Shown piece by piece: positions 1 to 8,188 of a stretch of DNA of 64,000 bases. Below the pieces are notes generated by a model. It did no database searches, had not been told where the DNA came from, and saw nothing but the letters and a program-made list of their open reading frames with translations. The number at the start of each line of letters is the position of its first letter. Within the stretch, counting starts at the first letter, position 1. The translations under genes were made by a program, and so were the position numbers. The stretch is from CF-13 sp035279665. Its GTDB lineage: Bacteria > Chloroflexota > Dormibacteria > CF-121. The stretch lies in contig DATEHI010000031.1 in assembly GCA_035279665.1 (NCBI GenBank), positions 62,001 through 126,000 on the forward strand. Direction: 5' to 3'.

Positions 1-29
1 TGAGTAAAAAAACCGCCTCTAACGCTCGT

Positions 30-845
30 ATGGCACGTTCCGCGCCACTCGCGTCGGCCGGCGCGGCCGGAGTCGACATGCTGGCATCCTTCGCCGAGGG
101 CCTCGTCTCCGGTTCGATCGACGTTATCGACCTGACACAGCCGCTGTCCGAGCGGACGCCGATGATCCAGCTTCCGCCCCCGTTCGCCAACACTCCGAAT
201 TGGAAGACGCACGAGATCAGCCGCTACGACGAGAAAGGCCCGGCCTGGTACTGGAACTGGTTCGAAGGGGGCGAGCACGCCGGCACCCACTTCGACGCGC
301 CGATCCACTGGGTCACCGGCAAAGACAAAGACGACGTCTCGCAGGTTCCGGTCAAACGCCTGATCGGCCCAGCGGTCGTAATCGACAAGTCGAAGGAGGC
401 GCAGGCGAATCCCGACTACCTCTTGACCCTGAATGACCTCCGGGCCTTCGAGCGGCAACACGGTGCGCTGCCCAAGGGCTCCTGGCTGCTCTACCGCACG
501 GGTTGGGATGCCCGCGCCAATGACCAGAAGGCTTTCCTCAATGCGAACGAGACCGGTCCCCATACCCCCGGCATCGACATCGAGCTGGCTCAGTGGTTGG
601 CGAACGAAAGCCCATTCGTGGGTGTCGGCGTGGAAACGGTTGGCACCGACGCGGGCGCGGCCCACTCGTTCAACCCGCCGTTCCCGTGCCACCAGTTCTT
701 GCTCGGCGCCAACAAGTACGGGCTGACGCAGCTGGCCAACCTGTCACAGCTGCCGCCGACGGGCGCGGTGCTGGTGGTGGCCCCCCTCAAGCTCGTGAAA
801 GGATCGGGCAGCCCCTGCCGGGCCATGGCACTGGTTCAGCGATAA
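30..845 (+). CDS. Cyclase-family hydrolase, probable arylformamidase (KynB-like)
   Basis: 271-aa member of the cyclase/KynB superfamily (PF04199), metal-dependent hydrolases that include kynurenine formamidase, which turns N-formylkynurenine into kynurenine and formate. Visible: the metal-binding signature HAGTHFDAPIHW near residues 83-94, and a DLTQPLSERTPM start of the fold. Kynureninase lies 1.3 kb downstream on the same strand and tryptophan 2,3-dioxygenase 5 kb away, which supports the formamidase role; other cyclase-family members act on different substrates, so the substrate is inferred. The frame is open to the window edge: bases 1-2 are TG followed by AGTAAAAAAACC, so the true start may be an ATG/GTG beginning one base before the window, ten codons upstream of the ATG used here. 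Confidence 0.8.
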   Translation: MARSAPLASAGAAGVDMLASFAEGLVSGSIDVIDLTQPLSERTPMIQLPPPFANTPNWKTHEISRYDEKGPAWYWNWFEGGEHAGTHFDAPIHWVTGKDKDDVSQVPVKRLIGPAVVIDKSKEAQANPDYLLTLNDLRAFERQHGALPKGSWLLYRTGWDARANDQKAFLNANETGPHTPGIDIELAQWLANESPFVGVGVETVGTDAGAAHSFNPPFPCHQFLLGANKYGLTQLANLSQLPPTGAVLVVAPLKLVKGSGSPCRAMALVQR

Positions 846-2077
846 GCGCGCCTTCCGGCCTCGAGCTCCGGCCGGTCAAGCTGGAGGAGCAGCGTGCGTA
901 CTCGACCTTGATGCGGCGCGCCTTCGGCGCGGCGCTCCCAACCGACGAGGAGCTAACGCTCTCCAGGGAGATCACCGAGTTCGACCGCACGCTGGCGTTC
1001 TTCGATGGCACGAACATGGTTGCCACCGCGGGCATCTTCTCCTATGAGATGACGGTCCCTGGAGGCGTCCTGCCCTGCGGCGGCGTCACGCGTGTCAGCG
1101 TGCTCAGCACCTACCGCCGGCGCGGGCTGTTGACGGCGATGATGCGCCGCCAGCTCGATGACATGCGAGAGCGGGGCGAGCCGCTGGCGGCACTGTATGC
1201 CTCGGAGGCGCCGATCTATGGGCGTTTTGGTTACGGCCTCGCGACCTACCAGGCCTCGGTGGAGATCGAGCGCTCCCACGCGGGCTTTGCACAACAGGTC
1301 AGCGGCAGCGGACGGCTCTCGATGGTGGACGTTCCAACGGCGGTTGGCGCGTTTACCCGCGTCTGGGAGCAGGCGCGGCACAACCAACCCGGCATGCTCG
1401 GACTCGATGAGCGCTGGATACGCAATGAGCTGGCCGACCTCGAACAGGTTCGTGAAGGCTCCAGTCCACAGTATCGCGTGCTCCACCAGACCGATGGGAA
1501 GCCATCCGGCTTTGCGACGTACCGAGTCAAGATGGAATGGGATGCGTCCGGCCCAAATGGGACCTTGCGGCTCGGGATGTTGATCGCGACAACGGCCGAA
1601 GCCTACGCGGCGCTCTGGCGCCACCTGCTCGACGTGGACTTGATGGCGCGGGTCTCAGCGGAGATGCGGCCGGTGGACGAGCCGCTTCGATTCCTGCTGG
1701 CCGACTCGCGGCAGCCGAAGACCAGGATCGAAGATGGCGTCTGGTTGCGCCTGGTGGATGTCGCCGCCGCCCTGGCAGGACGCCGTTATGCCGTCGAAGG
1801 CCGCCTTGGGCTGCGCGTCCGCGATGCATTCTGTCCCTGGAACGACGGGTCCTACGAGCTGGTCGGCGGGCCGGCAGGTGCCGAGTCCAAATCCAACGGC
1901 GGCACACTCGACCTCGAACTCGATGTCGCTGATCTCGCGGCCACGTACCTGCGCGGCAATCGGTTTCGCGCGCTTTTCGAGGCGGGCCGCATCGAGGAAC
2001 TCCGTTCGGGGGCCGTCGCCCGCGCTGACGCGATGTTCGCGACCTACCGCGCGCCCTGGTGTCCCAGCCACTTCTAG
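842..2077 (+). CDS. Eis-like GNAT N-acetyltransferase
   Basis: About 410 aa, with the three-part Eis architecture: N-terminal GNAT domain, second GNAT-like region, and C-terminal sterol-carrier-like domain. Acetyl-CoA-loop features are seen in RVSVLSTYRRRGLLTAMM. The stretch APIYGRFGYG carries the Tyr equivalent to the Eis general acid, and the protein ends in Phe (APWCPSHF), as in Eis, where the terminal carboxylate is the general base. Eis proteins acetylate amines such as aminoglycosides; the native substrate here is unknown. Start unresolved: homology begins at about base 854 (LELRPVKLEEQRA), but standard start codons in this frame exist only at 593, 686, 908 and 911; the boundary given is the homology limit, where ATA overlaps the TAA of the upstream gene. 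Confidence 0.75.
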   Translation: MSAPSGLELRPVKLEEQRAYSTLMRRAFGAALPTDEELTLSREITEFDRTLAFFDGTNMVATAGIFSYEMTVPGGVLPCGGVTRVSVLSTYRRRGLLTAMMRRQLDDMRERGEPLAALYASEAPIYGRFGYGLATYQASVEIERSHAGFAQQVSGSGRLSMVDVPTAVGAFTRVWEQARHNQPGMLGLDERWIRNELADLEQVREGSSPQYRVLHQTDGKPSGFATYRVKMEWDASGPNGTLRLGMLIATTAEAYAALWRHLLDVDLMARVSAEMRPVDEPLRFLLADSRQPKTRIEDGVWLRLVDVAAALAGRRYAVEGRLGLRVRDAFCPWNDGSYELVGGPAGAESKSNGGTLDLELDVADLAATYLRGNRFRALFEAGRIEELRSGAVARADAMFATYRAPWCPSHF

Positions 2078-2104
2078 CGGTCGCCGAGGCGGGATAATCG
2101 CTCC

Positions 2105-3337
2105 GTGGACCGCGAGACCTGCCTCTCCTTCGATCGGCAGGACCCGCTGGCTTCCGTCCGTGACGAGTTCGTCCTTCCCGAGGGCGTCATCTATCTCGAT
2201 GGCAACTCGCTTGGTGCCTTGCCCCGCCAGACGCTGCCCCGCCTGACACAGGTGATCGCGGAGGAATGGGGAAGCGGGCTGATCCGTAGCTGGAATGCCG
2301 CCCACTGGATCGAGGCACCGGCGCGGATCGGAGATAAGATCGCGCGATTGGTTGGCGCCAAAGCCGGCGAAGTGATCGTCGCCGATAGCACCTCGGTCAA
2401 CCTGTTCAAGCTGCTGGCGGAGGCGCTGCGCGTTCAGCCGGGCCGCCATTTCATCCTGACGGAGGCATCGAATTTCCCCACGGACCTCTATGTCGCCCAG
2501 GGGTTGATCGACTTCCTCGGTGGCAACCACGCCCTGCGTGTGGTCGCGCGGAGCGAGGTCGAGCAAGCGCTCGACGGCAGCGTCGCGGTCCTCATGCTCA
2601 CCCACGTCGATTACGCCAGCGGAGAGATCCACAACATGCGCCGCATCACGGCGGCCGGCCAAAAGGTGGGCGCCCTTGTGCTCTGGGATCTTTCGCATAG
2701 CGCTGGAGCGCTGCCGATCGACCTGAACGCCGCCCAGGTCGACCTCGCCGTGGGCTGTGGGTACAAGTATTTGAACGGCGGCCCGGGTGCCCCCGCCTAC
2801 CTCTTCGTCGCCAAGGGCCTGCAGGAGGCGATTCAGTCACCGCTCGCCGGCTGGATGGGGCACGCGGCGCCCTTTGCCTTCGAGCCGGCATATCGCCCGG
2901 CTGCCGGGATCACGCGGCAACTCGCGGGATCGCCGCCCATCCTTAGCATGCTGGCGTTAGAGGTTGCGGTCGACCTCTGGCTGCGCGTCGACCAGCAGGA
3001 GGCCCGGCGCAAGTCGATGGCGCTGGGCGACCTGTTCATCAAGCTGGTGGACGAGACCTGCCGCGACCTCGGTGTCGAAGTCGCCTCGCCGCGCGAGGCG
3101 AAACTCCGTGGCTCGCAGGTGGCGTTGCGTCATAACGAGGCCTACCGGGTGATGCGCGCGCTGATCGACCGAGGCGCGATCGGTGACTTCCGTGCCCCGG
3201 ACTTGATGCGGTTCGGCTTTGCGGCGCTCTACACGCGCTATGTCGACGTCTTCGACGCGGTGCGCTCCCTTCGTGAGGTGTTGACCTCGCGCGCCTGGAA
3301 CCGGCCGGAGTACGCGAACCGCCTTTCCGTGACGTGA
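2105..3337 (+). CDS. kynU: Kynureninase
   Basis: 410-aa PLP-dependent fold-type I enzyme that cleaves kynurenine to anthranilate and alanine (or 3-hydroxykynurenine to 3-hydroxyanthranilate). Features: YLDGNSLGALPR near the N-terminus, the PLP-ring Asp in LWDLSHSAG, and the Schiff-base Lys in VGCGYKYLNGGPG followed by AYLF, all in kynureninase order; length matches the family (about 400-420). GTG start at 2105, 27 bp after the Eis-like gene. No kynurenine monooxygenase or 3-hydroxyanthranilate dioxygenase is visible in the window, so anthranilate is the expected product. The stop overlaps the next gene (GTGATGA). Confidence 0.93.
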   Translation: MDRETCLSFDRQDPLASVRDEFVLPEGVIYLDGNSLGALPRQTLPRLTQVIAEEWGSGLIRSWNAAHWIEAPARIGDKIARLVGAKAGEVIVADSTSVNLFKLLAEALRVQPGRHFILTEASNFPTDLYVAQGLIDFLGGNHALRVVARSEVEQALDGSVAVLMLTHVDYASGEIHNMRRITAAGQKVGALVLWDLSHSAGALPIDLNAAQVDLAVGCGYKYLNGGPGAPAYLFVAKGLQEAIQSPLAGWMGHAAPFAFEPAYRPAAGITRQLAGSPPILSMLALEVAVDLWLRVDQQEARRKSMALGDLFIKLVDETCRDLGVEVASPREAKLRGSQVALRHNEAYRVMRALIDRGAIGDFRAPDLMRFGFAALYTRYVDVFDAVRSLREVLTSRAWNRPEYANRLSVT

Positions 3338-3783
3338 TGACGGACAAGCAGGGCGATCGCTTGCTACGCGGTTACCTCAGCAGCCGGATCCTCCTGGTTG
3401 CGATCGGCATCATCACGCCGATCGGCATCCTCGTCGTGAATGGCGCAGCTTTTGTGATGCGAAACCTGGCGCAGTTCCGTGTCGGCATCGCCGTCTGCGC
3501 CTTGATCAGCTCGCTGGTGCTGAACGGCCTGACCGCCTCCTGGCTGCTGCGGTTGGCGGCCCGGCGATCGATTGCGATCTACCTCGAGCACCAGGAGTGG
3601 GCCACGATCATCGCCACGATCGTGGTGCTCGCTGCCTCGATCGGCGCGGCCATCTTCACGTACATCGGGATGAGCAACCCGGCCCATCTGCCCGACACCC
3701 TGGCGGTCGTGACCTCTTTGCTCGCGCTACTGGTGCCGCTCGGTATCGCCTACTTCACCCGCCTTTTCGCCAACGACCGCTAG
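3337..3783 (+). CDS. Small integral membrane protein, function unknown
   Basis: 148-aa hydrophobic protein not recognised as a named family. Four probable membrane helices (about residues 15-37, 46-68, 82-106 and 117-139), short charged N-terminus, and basic residues between helices 2 and 3. ATG at 3337 overlaps the kynureninase TGA by one base (a GTG at 3334 is also possible), so it is translationally coupled to kynU. It might be a transporter accessory or a generic DUF membrane protein; nothing in it identifies a substrate. Confidence 0.65.
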   Translation: MTDKQGDRLLRGYLSSRILLVAIGIITPIGILVVNGAAFVMRNLAQFRVGIAVCALISSLVLNGLTASWLLRLAARRSIAIYLEHQEWATIIATIVVLAASIGAAIFTYIGMSNPAHLPDTLAVVTSLLALLVPLGIAYFTRLFANDR

Positions 3784-3795
3784 GGAGGATTGCAA

Positions 3796-4158
3796 ATGAT
3801 CGAGAAAGTCAATCTGGCCGAAAAATTCAGCCGATTCACGGAGCATTGGCAGCCCAAGATCATCGGCGAGCTGAATGATTCCTACGTCAAGGTGGTCAAG
3901 GTCAAGGGCGAATTCGTCTGGCACGACCATCCAACTGAGGACGAGCTGTTCCTCGTCGTCAGCGGACGCCTCCGCATCCGTCTCCGTGACGGCGACGTCG
4001 ACCTCCAGCCTGGTGAGTTCGCGATCATCCCCCATGGGGTCGAACACCTTCCGGTTGCCAGCGATGAAGCGCAGGTCGTGCTGCTGGAATCGAAGACGAC
4101 GGTCAACACGGGGACGGTGTCGAACGAGCGAACCGTCGCCCGGCTGGAGCGCATCTGA
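3796..4158 (+). CDS. Single-domain cupin protein
   Basis: 120-aa cupin_2-type protein. The motif 1 metal ligands appear in WHDHPTEDELFLVVSG and motif 2 in PGEFAIIPHGVEHLPV. ATG at 3796 is chosen over an in-frame TTG at 3790 because GGGAGG lies 7 bases before it. Much shorter than 3-hydroxyanthranilate dioxygenase (about 175 aa) and without its motif spacing, so despite the kynurenine context it should not be called HaaO. Last gene of the kynB-eis-kynU-membrane protein-cupin run. Confidence 0.8.
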   Translation: MIEKVNLAEKFSRFTEHWQPKIIGELNDSYVKVVKVKGEFVWHDHPTEDELFLVVSGRLRIRLRDGDVDLQPGEFAIIPHGVEHLPVASDEAQVVLLESKTTVNTGTVSNERTVARLERI

Positions 4159-4290
4159 GCCCCGTGGCGCTGACCTCCTAAGAGCAAAACATTGGGTGGA
4201 TCGCGTCAGCGACAACCAATCCACGTCCATGCATCGGCGGCCGAGCGGTAGTTTGCGGTAGAGCTGGGAGCGGACCTCGCAGAGCTCGAA
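4159..4290. repeat. Intergenic gap holding a relic of the kynA 3' end (left copy of a direct repeat)
   Basis: Non-coding gap between convergent genes. Bases 4259-4288 match 5858-5887 at 27 of 30 positions. The 5858-5887 copy is the last codons of tryptophan 2,3-dioxygenase (minus strand); this copy would read ELCEVRSQL followed by Tyr instead of a stop. The two copies bracket exactly the XRE and ARPP-1 genes, so this looks like a duplication made when that cassette entered or rearranged at the kynA terminus. The remaining bases of the gap show nothing recognisable. Confidence 0.7.
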
Positions 4291-4767
4291 TCAGCGGGCC
4301 AGTCGGCGAACCAGGTCCAGAACCCGATTGAAGTCGTCCGCGCCCAGTCTCCCGGCCCGAGTCGCGAGTTCCTGCAAGCCCGCTTCACTGGCCGGGTCGC
4401 CACGAGTAGCCTTCAGCCGGTAAACGCGGGCCAAAGTCCCCCGCCCCGGCCCGCGCCCCCGCCGGACCATGCCAGAAGGCTGGGAGCTGGACAGGCCGCG
4501 CTCGAGCAGCCCCTCCGCCCGTTCGAGGAGCTCCGACTGCCTCAGCCCGAGGGCCCGGGCAATCGGGAGCAGCGCCGCGCTGGATGCCCGTTTCTTGCCC
4601 TTTTCGATCTCCGATAGGTAGGGATAGGAAAGGCGGGAGAGCCGAGCGAGCTCTTTTCGCTCGAGTCCCTGCTCGGTGCGGGTGACTTTGATCGCCCGTC
4701 CGAGTGCTTCGTAGAAATCCTTGCTCCGCGGCGCAGCCGCCAGCGCAGCCGGTTCACGAGATGCCAT
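4291..4767 (-). CDS. XRE-family transcriptional regulator
   Basis: 158-aa protein with an N-terminal HTH_3 domain (about residues 20-75): LGRAIKVTRTEQGLERKELA, then a second helix-turn-helix part around SYPYLSEIEKGKKRASSAAL, then LLPIARALGL. The C-terminal half is Arg/Gly-rich then helical and is not recognised. The ATG at 4767 is preferred to an in-frame TTG at 4803. Divergent from the ARPP-1 gene, with a palindromic A/T-rich site between them, so it probably regulates both. The gene ends at the copied kynA terminus described at 4259-4288. Confidence 0.85.
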   Translation of the reverse strand: MASREPAALAAAPRSKDFYEALGRAIKVTRTEQGLERKELARLSRLSYPYLSEIEKGKKRASSAALLPIARALGLRQSELLERAEGLLERGLSSSQPSGMVRRGRGPGRGTLARVYRLKATRGDPASEAGLQELATRAGRLGADDFNRVLDLVRRLAR

Positions 4768-4814
4768 CAGCACGATTCTGTGGTCAATCACATACGCTCG
4801 CAATACGAAGAACT

Positions 4815-4845
4815 ATGCTCATAGCGTATATGCTATGCTATCAGC
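4815..4845. promoter_or_regulatory. Candidate operator between the XRE regulator and the ARPP-1 gene
   Basis: An A/T-rich island in otherwise GC-rich DNA. Bases 4821-4836 form an inverted repeat, ATAGC-N6-GCTAT, and TATGCT occurs three times in 4814-4836. It lies between the divergent starts at 4767 and 4882. Short inverted repeats of this kind are typical XRE-regulator sites; assignment to this regulator is inferred from position only. Confidence 0.5.
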
Positions 4846-4881
4846 CTCTAAAACGCAACGAGGTCAAGGAGGGTTCCGAGC

Positions 4882-5856
4882 ATGGCAACTCGCTCTTCAG
4901 GTCGCACCGCCGTCGAGGTCGTTCGCGATTGGTTCGAACAAGGGCCACCCAATGGGCTCCGCCTGGGTTCGCCCCAAACGGCCGGGCGGCTGACATTATT
5001 GCCCGTCTTCCATGACGGCCCCGCGCTCGAGTACGTGACCTTTGCGGACGCGCAGAAAGATGGCCGTGCGCAGATCACCGAAGTCGGGGAGGCCGGCACC
5101 GTATCCACCCTGGAGGTAACCACGAGCTCGGAGGTCCCTGTTCTGATGCTCGACGGCGAGATCCTGATCGGCCTCAAGCAGAACCGCGTCCTCAACACGA
5201 CGATCCTGGTTCCGGCGAAAACGACGCTCAAAGTTCCCGTTGCCTGCGTCGAGGCAGGCCGCTGGCGGCGTGCGACCTCAAAAGCCCGCCGCGCTGACTA
5301 TGCGCTCTCCCCCAAGATTCGCGCGATGAAGCGGCATTCGGTCACCCATTCCGCTCGAGCATTCGGAAAGTTCACGGCGGATCAGGGGGCGGTGTGGGAT
5401 GAGGTCGCCGGCAGTCTCGGAGATCTCGGCGTCAAATCGCGGACCCTCGCGTACTCGGATATCGAGAAGCAGCGCCGGCCGGAGATCGAGGCCCGCCTGA
5501 GCCAATTGCAGCCGGAAGCAGGACAGTCCGGCGTCCTCGCCCTGATCGGCGGCAAGCCGGTGGCCTTCGACCTCTTCGATCGACCCTCGACACTGGCCCG
5601 CATGTGGCAGGGGTTGATCGGGAGCTACATCGCCGAGGCGTTGGTTCCGAACTCCAGCAACGAACCCGCGGATCTGGAAGCCGCCGCTGAATGGATTCGA
5701 GGAGCGGGGGCGGGCGAGGCAACACGGCATCAGGCCGTGGGACTGGGCGACTCGGTGTCGATTACCGGACCAAAGCACGAGACCAGCGCTCTCGTGGTCG
5801 ATGGCGTTGCGGTCCACATCGCCACAGGTCCGGCCCTCTCACGAATGAGGACCTGA
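4882..5856 (+). CDS. ARPP-1 (DUF6569) family protein
   Basis: 324-aa protein resembling the ARPP-1 domain family (ARG and Rhodanese-Phosphatase-superfamily-associated Protein). The characteristic core is around residues 85-130: VLMLDGEILIGLKQNR followed by LNTTILVPAKTTLKVPV and ACVEAGRW. The rest is mixed alpha/beta with no membrane segment or signal peptide. The biochemical role of the family is not established to my knowledge; comparative genomics has linked it to stress or conflict-type loci. AAGGAGGG precedes the ATG by 8 bases. It sits divergently from an XRE regulator and its TGA is directly adjacent to the convergent kynA stop. The pair forms a cassette between two copies of the kynA 3' end. 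Confidence 0.65.
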   Translation: MATRSSGRTAVEVVRDWFEQGPPNGLRLGSPQTAGRLTLLPVFHDGPALEYVTFADAQKDGRAQITEVGEAGTVSTLEVTTSSEVPVLMLDGEILIGLKQNRVLNTTILVPAKTTLKVPVACVEAGRWRRATSKARRADYALSPKIRAMKRHSVTHSARAFGKFTADQGAVWDEVAGSLGDLGVKSRTLAYSDIEKQRRPEIEARLSQLQPEAGQSGVLALIGGKPVAFDLFDRPSTLARMWQGLIGSYIAEALVPNSSNEPADLEAAAEWIRGAGAGEATRHQAVGLGDSVSITGPKHETSALVVDGVAVHIATGPALSRMRT

Positions 5857-6651
5857 CTAGAGCTGGGAGCGCACCTCCCAGAGTTCGGGGAAGAACCGCT
5901 TGCTCAGCGTCGATTGCAGGTACCGCACGCCAGTTGATCCACCGGTGCCGGGCTTGTCGCCAATCTGGCGAGAGACCATTTCGACATGGCGTAGCCGCCA
6001 GAGCCGAAAACCTTCATCGTGGTCGAGCAGCGCTTCGGCCAGCTCGAGCAGGTCCGCGTTGCGGTGGCCATGGCGATAGAGGTCGCCCACTGTAACCCCG
6101 CGCCGTTTCAGCAACGCAGAAAACACATCGTGGAGCGATGGTTCATCCAGGCGACGCTGTAGCCGAGCACGTGCATCTCCTTCTCCAGCGAGCGCCTTGA
6201 TGTACTCCGGATCCTTCAGACCCGAAAGGAACTCGATCTCCCGAAACTGGACGGACTGAAAACCGCTGGCGGGCGCCAGCTCGGAGCGAAAGGTCAGAAA
6301 ATCTTGGGGCGCCATCGTTTCCAGAACCGCGACCTGTTCCACGAGCAGGTCCTCGATCACCTTGACCCGGTTGAGGGAGTGCCTCGCGGCCCGCAGATCC
6401 TCGGTCTCGATGGCACTGCGAACACTTTCGAGTTCGTCGATCAGCACTTTGAACCAGAGCTCGTAGGCCTGGTGGACCACGATGAAGAGCAACTCGTCGT
6501 GGGCCTCGGTCAACCCGCCCTGCAGGGCGAGAAGTTCCGGGATATGAAGATACGATTCGTAGCTCAGGCGGCGACCTGAGGCGTCCTGAAAGCCCATCCC
6601 CCCGAGCCGGTAGGGAGCGCCTTCTGGATTCGGTTTTCCGGCGGTGGCCAA
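5857..6651 (-). CDS. kynA: Tryptophan 2,3-dioxygenase
   Basis: 264-aa haem dioxygenase that opens the indole ring of L-tryptophan to N-formylkynurenine, first step of the kynurenine route. Visible: LSYESYLHIPELLALQ, the substrate-binding stretch ELLFIVVHQAYELWFKV, the proximal haem His in FRLWRLRHVEMVSRQIG, and the C-terminal KPGTGGSTGVRYL loop. All-helical and of family length. TTG start at 6651 with GGAG seven bases upstream; the next in-frame Met (residue 19) is also possible. Transcribed toward the kynU cluster but separated from it by the XRE/ARPP-1 cassette. Its last 30 bases are duplicated at 4259-4288. Confidence 0.93.
   Translation of the reverse strand: MATAGKPNPEGAPYRLGGMGFQDASGRRLSYESYLHIPELLALQGGLTEAHDELLFIVVHQAYELWFKVLIDELESVRSAIETEDLRAARHSLNRVKVIEDLLVEQVAVLETMAPQDFLTFRSELAPASGFQSVQFREIEFLSGLKDPEYIKALAGEGDARARLQRRLDEPSLHDVFSALLKRRGVTVGDLYRHGHRNADLLELAEALLDHDEGFRLWRLRHVEMVSRQIGDKPGTGGSTGVRYLQSTLSKRFFPELWEVRSQL
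5858..5887. repeat. Right copy of the direct repeat flanking the XRE/ARPP-1 cassette
   Basis: Matches 4259-4288 at 27/30 bases in the same orientation, beginning with the shared TAGAGCTGGGAGCG. This copy is the functional 3' end of kynA (…EVRSQL and stop on the minus strand). Distance between copies is 1.6 kb, covering only the XRE and ARPP-1 genes. Confidence 0.7.
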
Positions 6652-6700
6652 GTCGGCTCCAGCTTATTCCAAAAAAGTGTTACAACGATTCCGAAGATCT

Positions 6701-6810
6701 GAGCGGCCCCGGTGTGGAAAGGCCGCGAGATCAAAGATTTGAGCGGCCCCGGTGTGGAAAGGCCGCGAGATCAACGATTTGAGCGGCCCCGGTGTGGAAA
6801 GGCCGCGAGA
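6701..6810 (+). repeat. Three tandem copies of a 30-bp palindromic repeat (family A), 40-bp period
   Basis: Copies at 6701-6730, 6741-6770 and 6781-6810 are identical over 30 bp, with 10-bp spacers TCAAAGATTT and TCAACGATTT. Each copy contains a perfect stem GCGGCC-12 nt-GGCCGC with loop CCGGTGTGGAAA. The last copy runs directly into AAGGAGGGG, the Shine-Dalgarno of the CoA ligase at 6824. The same unit in the opposite absolute orientation, but again 5' of its downstream gene, occurs three times at 42070-42160. Spacers are far too short for a CRISPR array. Confidence 0.85.
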
Positions 6811-6823
6811 AAGGAGGGGATGC

Positions 6824-8188
6824 GTGCAGGAATCACCCTACTGGAACCCCCGGCACGAGACCATGCCGCGTGACCAGATCGAGGCATTGCAGGTCCGCAA
6901 ACTCAAAAACCTGGTCGCCTGGACACAAGCACGGGTCCCCTGGCAGGCGAAGCGGCTCGAAGCCGCCGGCATCACCGCGGAATCGATCAAGAGTCTGAAG
7001 GATCTCCGCCGGATTCCCATGATGACGCGCGACGAGTGGATGCAGGCGCAGCTGCAGGACCCGCCCTATGGCCCGCTGCTCGCCGCCCCGCAGGAGGTCG
7101 CGATCCGCTACCACCTGACCTCGGGAACGACCGGCCGGATCCCGCTCCAGGTGCTCGACAGCACGAAGGACTGGGAATGGATCGCCGAGATGTGGTGCTA
7201 TGGCTTCTGGGGATTCGGCGTTCGACCGCGAGATATCGTCTTCTTCGCCTTCAGCTACGGGACCTTCGTCGGCTTCTGGGGCGCCCACTATGCCTGCGAA
7301 AAGATCGGCTGCCTGGTGCTGCCCGGCGGCAACATGACGACCGAGGCGCGCGTCAAGCAGATCCTGTCCATGAAGGCGACCGTGGTCTGTTCCACGCCGA
7401 CCTACGCGCTGCGGATGGCGCAGGAGGCGAAGACGATGGGTGTCGACCTGGCCGGCAGCCCGGTCCAGCGCCTCATCCTCTCCGGGGAGCCGGCCGGGTC
7501 CATCCCGGCCACCAAGCACCTGATCGAGGAGGAATGGGGGGCCAAAGCCGCCGACACCGCCGGTATGACAGAGGTCGGCACCATCATGATCTTCGAGTGC
7601 GAGAAGCAGCCGGGCGGCACCCACATCATCGAGGACCATTACATCGAAGAGGTCGTCGACCCCGAGACCGGCGAGCCCGTCGGCTACGGTGAGCTGGGCG
7701 AACGATTGATCACGTCTTTTGGCCGCGGGTTCATCCCGGTGCTGCGTTATCGGACCCGCGACCTCGTGGTCCGGGTACCGGCCAGCGGCTGCACCTGTGG
7801 CCGCACTTTCGACCTCTATGAGGGCGGCATTCGGGGCCGGGTCGATGACATGAAACTGGTTCGAGGGACCAACGTCTATCCGCGCGCGGTCGAGGCGATC
7901 GTTCGCGAATACAAGGAGATCGACGAGTTCCGCATCCATCTCTACACCGCCGATGGCCGCCAGGACGAGATCGAGGTGCTGGTCGAGATTCCGGATCGGG
8001 AGGGCATCAACGCCGACAGGATCGTCAGCCAGCTTGCCAGGTCGCTCTCCCAGGCGCACGAAGGTCTCCGCTTCGGCTGCAAGAGAGTGGAGAACGGCAC
8101 CCTGCCGCGCTTCGAGCTCAAGGCGAAACGGCTCCAGGATGATCGCATCGTCATCGGCACGGCTGGGGAGCGGAGGGTGACGGCATGA
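6824..8188 (+). CDS. Phenylacetate-CoA-ligase-type (PaaK-like) AMP-forming acyl-CoA synthetase
   Basis: 454-aa adenylate-forming enzyme of the PaaK branch. Visible: SPYWNPRHETMPRD start, the P-loop-like YHLTSGTTGRIPLQV, VVCSTPTYALRMAQ, AGMTEVGTIMIFEC (adenylate motif), RYRTRDLV, and the C-terminal hinge with GRVDDMKLVRGTNVYPRAVE. It should activate an aromatic acid to its CoA thioester. Anthranilate is an attractive substrate because kynurenine genes lie upstream and a 2-aminobenzoyl-CoA monooxygenase-like gene 12 kb downstream, but the sequence does not prove it. GTG at 6824 is chosen because AAGGAGGGG lies just before it; the repeat array occupies the leader. Couples to the next gene by ATGA. 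Confidence 0.87.
   Translation: MQESPYWNPRHETMPRDQIEALQVRKLKNLVAWTQARVPWQAKRLEAAGITAESIKSLKDLRRIPMMTRDEWMQAQLQDPPYGPLLAAPQEVAIRYHLTSGTTGRIPLQVLDSTKDWEWIAEMWCYGFWGFGVRPRDIVFFAFSYGTFVGFWGAHYACEKIGCLVLPGGNMTTEARVKQILSMKATVVCSTPTYALRMAQEAKTMGVDLAGSPVQRLILSGEPAGSIPATKHLIEEEWGAKAADTAGMTEVGTIMIFECEKQPGGTHIIEDHYIEEVVDPETGEPVGYGELGERLITSFGRGFIPVLRYRTRDLVVRVPASGCTCGRTFDLYEGGIRGRVDDMKLVRGTNVYPRAVEAIVREYKEIDEFRIHLYTADGRQDEIEVLVEIPDREGINADRIVSQLARSLSQAHEGLRFGCKRVENGTLPRFELKAKRLQDDRIVIGTAGERRVTA

Noticed and set aside
3796..4158. 3-Hydroxyanthranilate 3,4-dioxygenase for the cupin next to kynU
   Set aside because: Only about 120 aa with the common single cupin motif set; the dioxygenase is longer and has a different motif layout.
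6701..6810. CRISPR array
   Set aside because: Repeats are palindromic and 30 bp, but the spacers are only 10 bp and nearly identical; no cas genes nearby.
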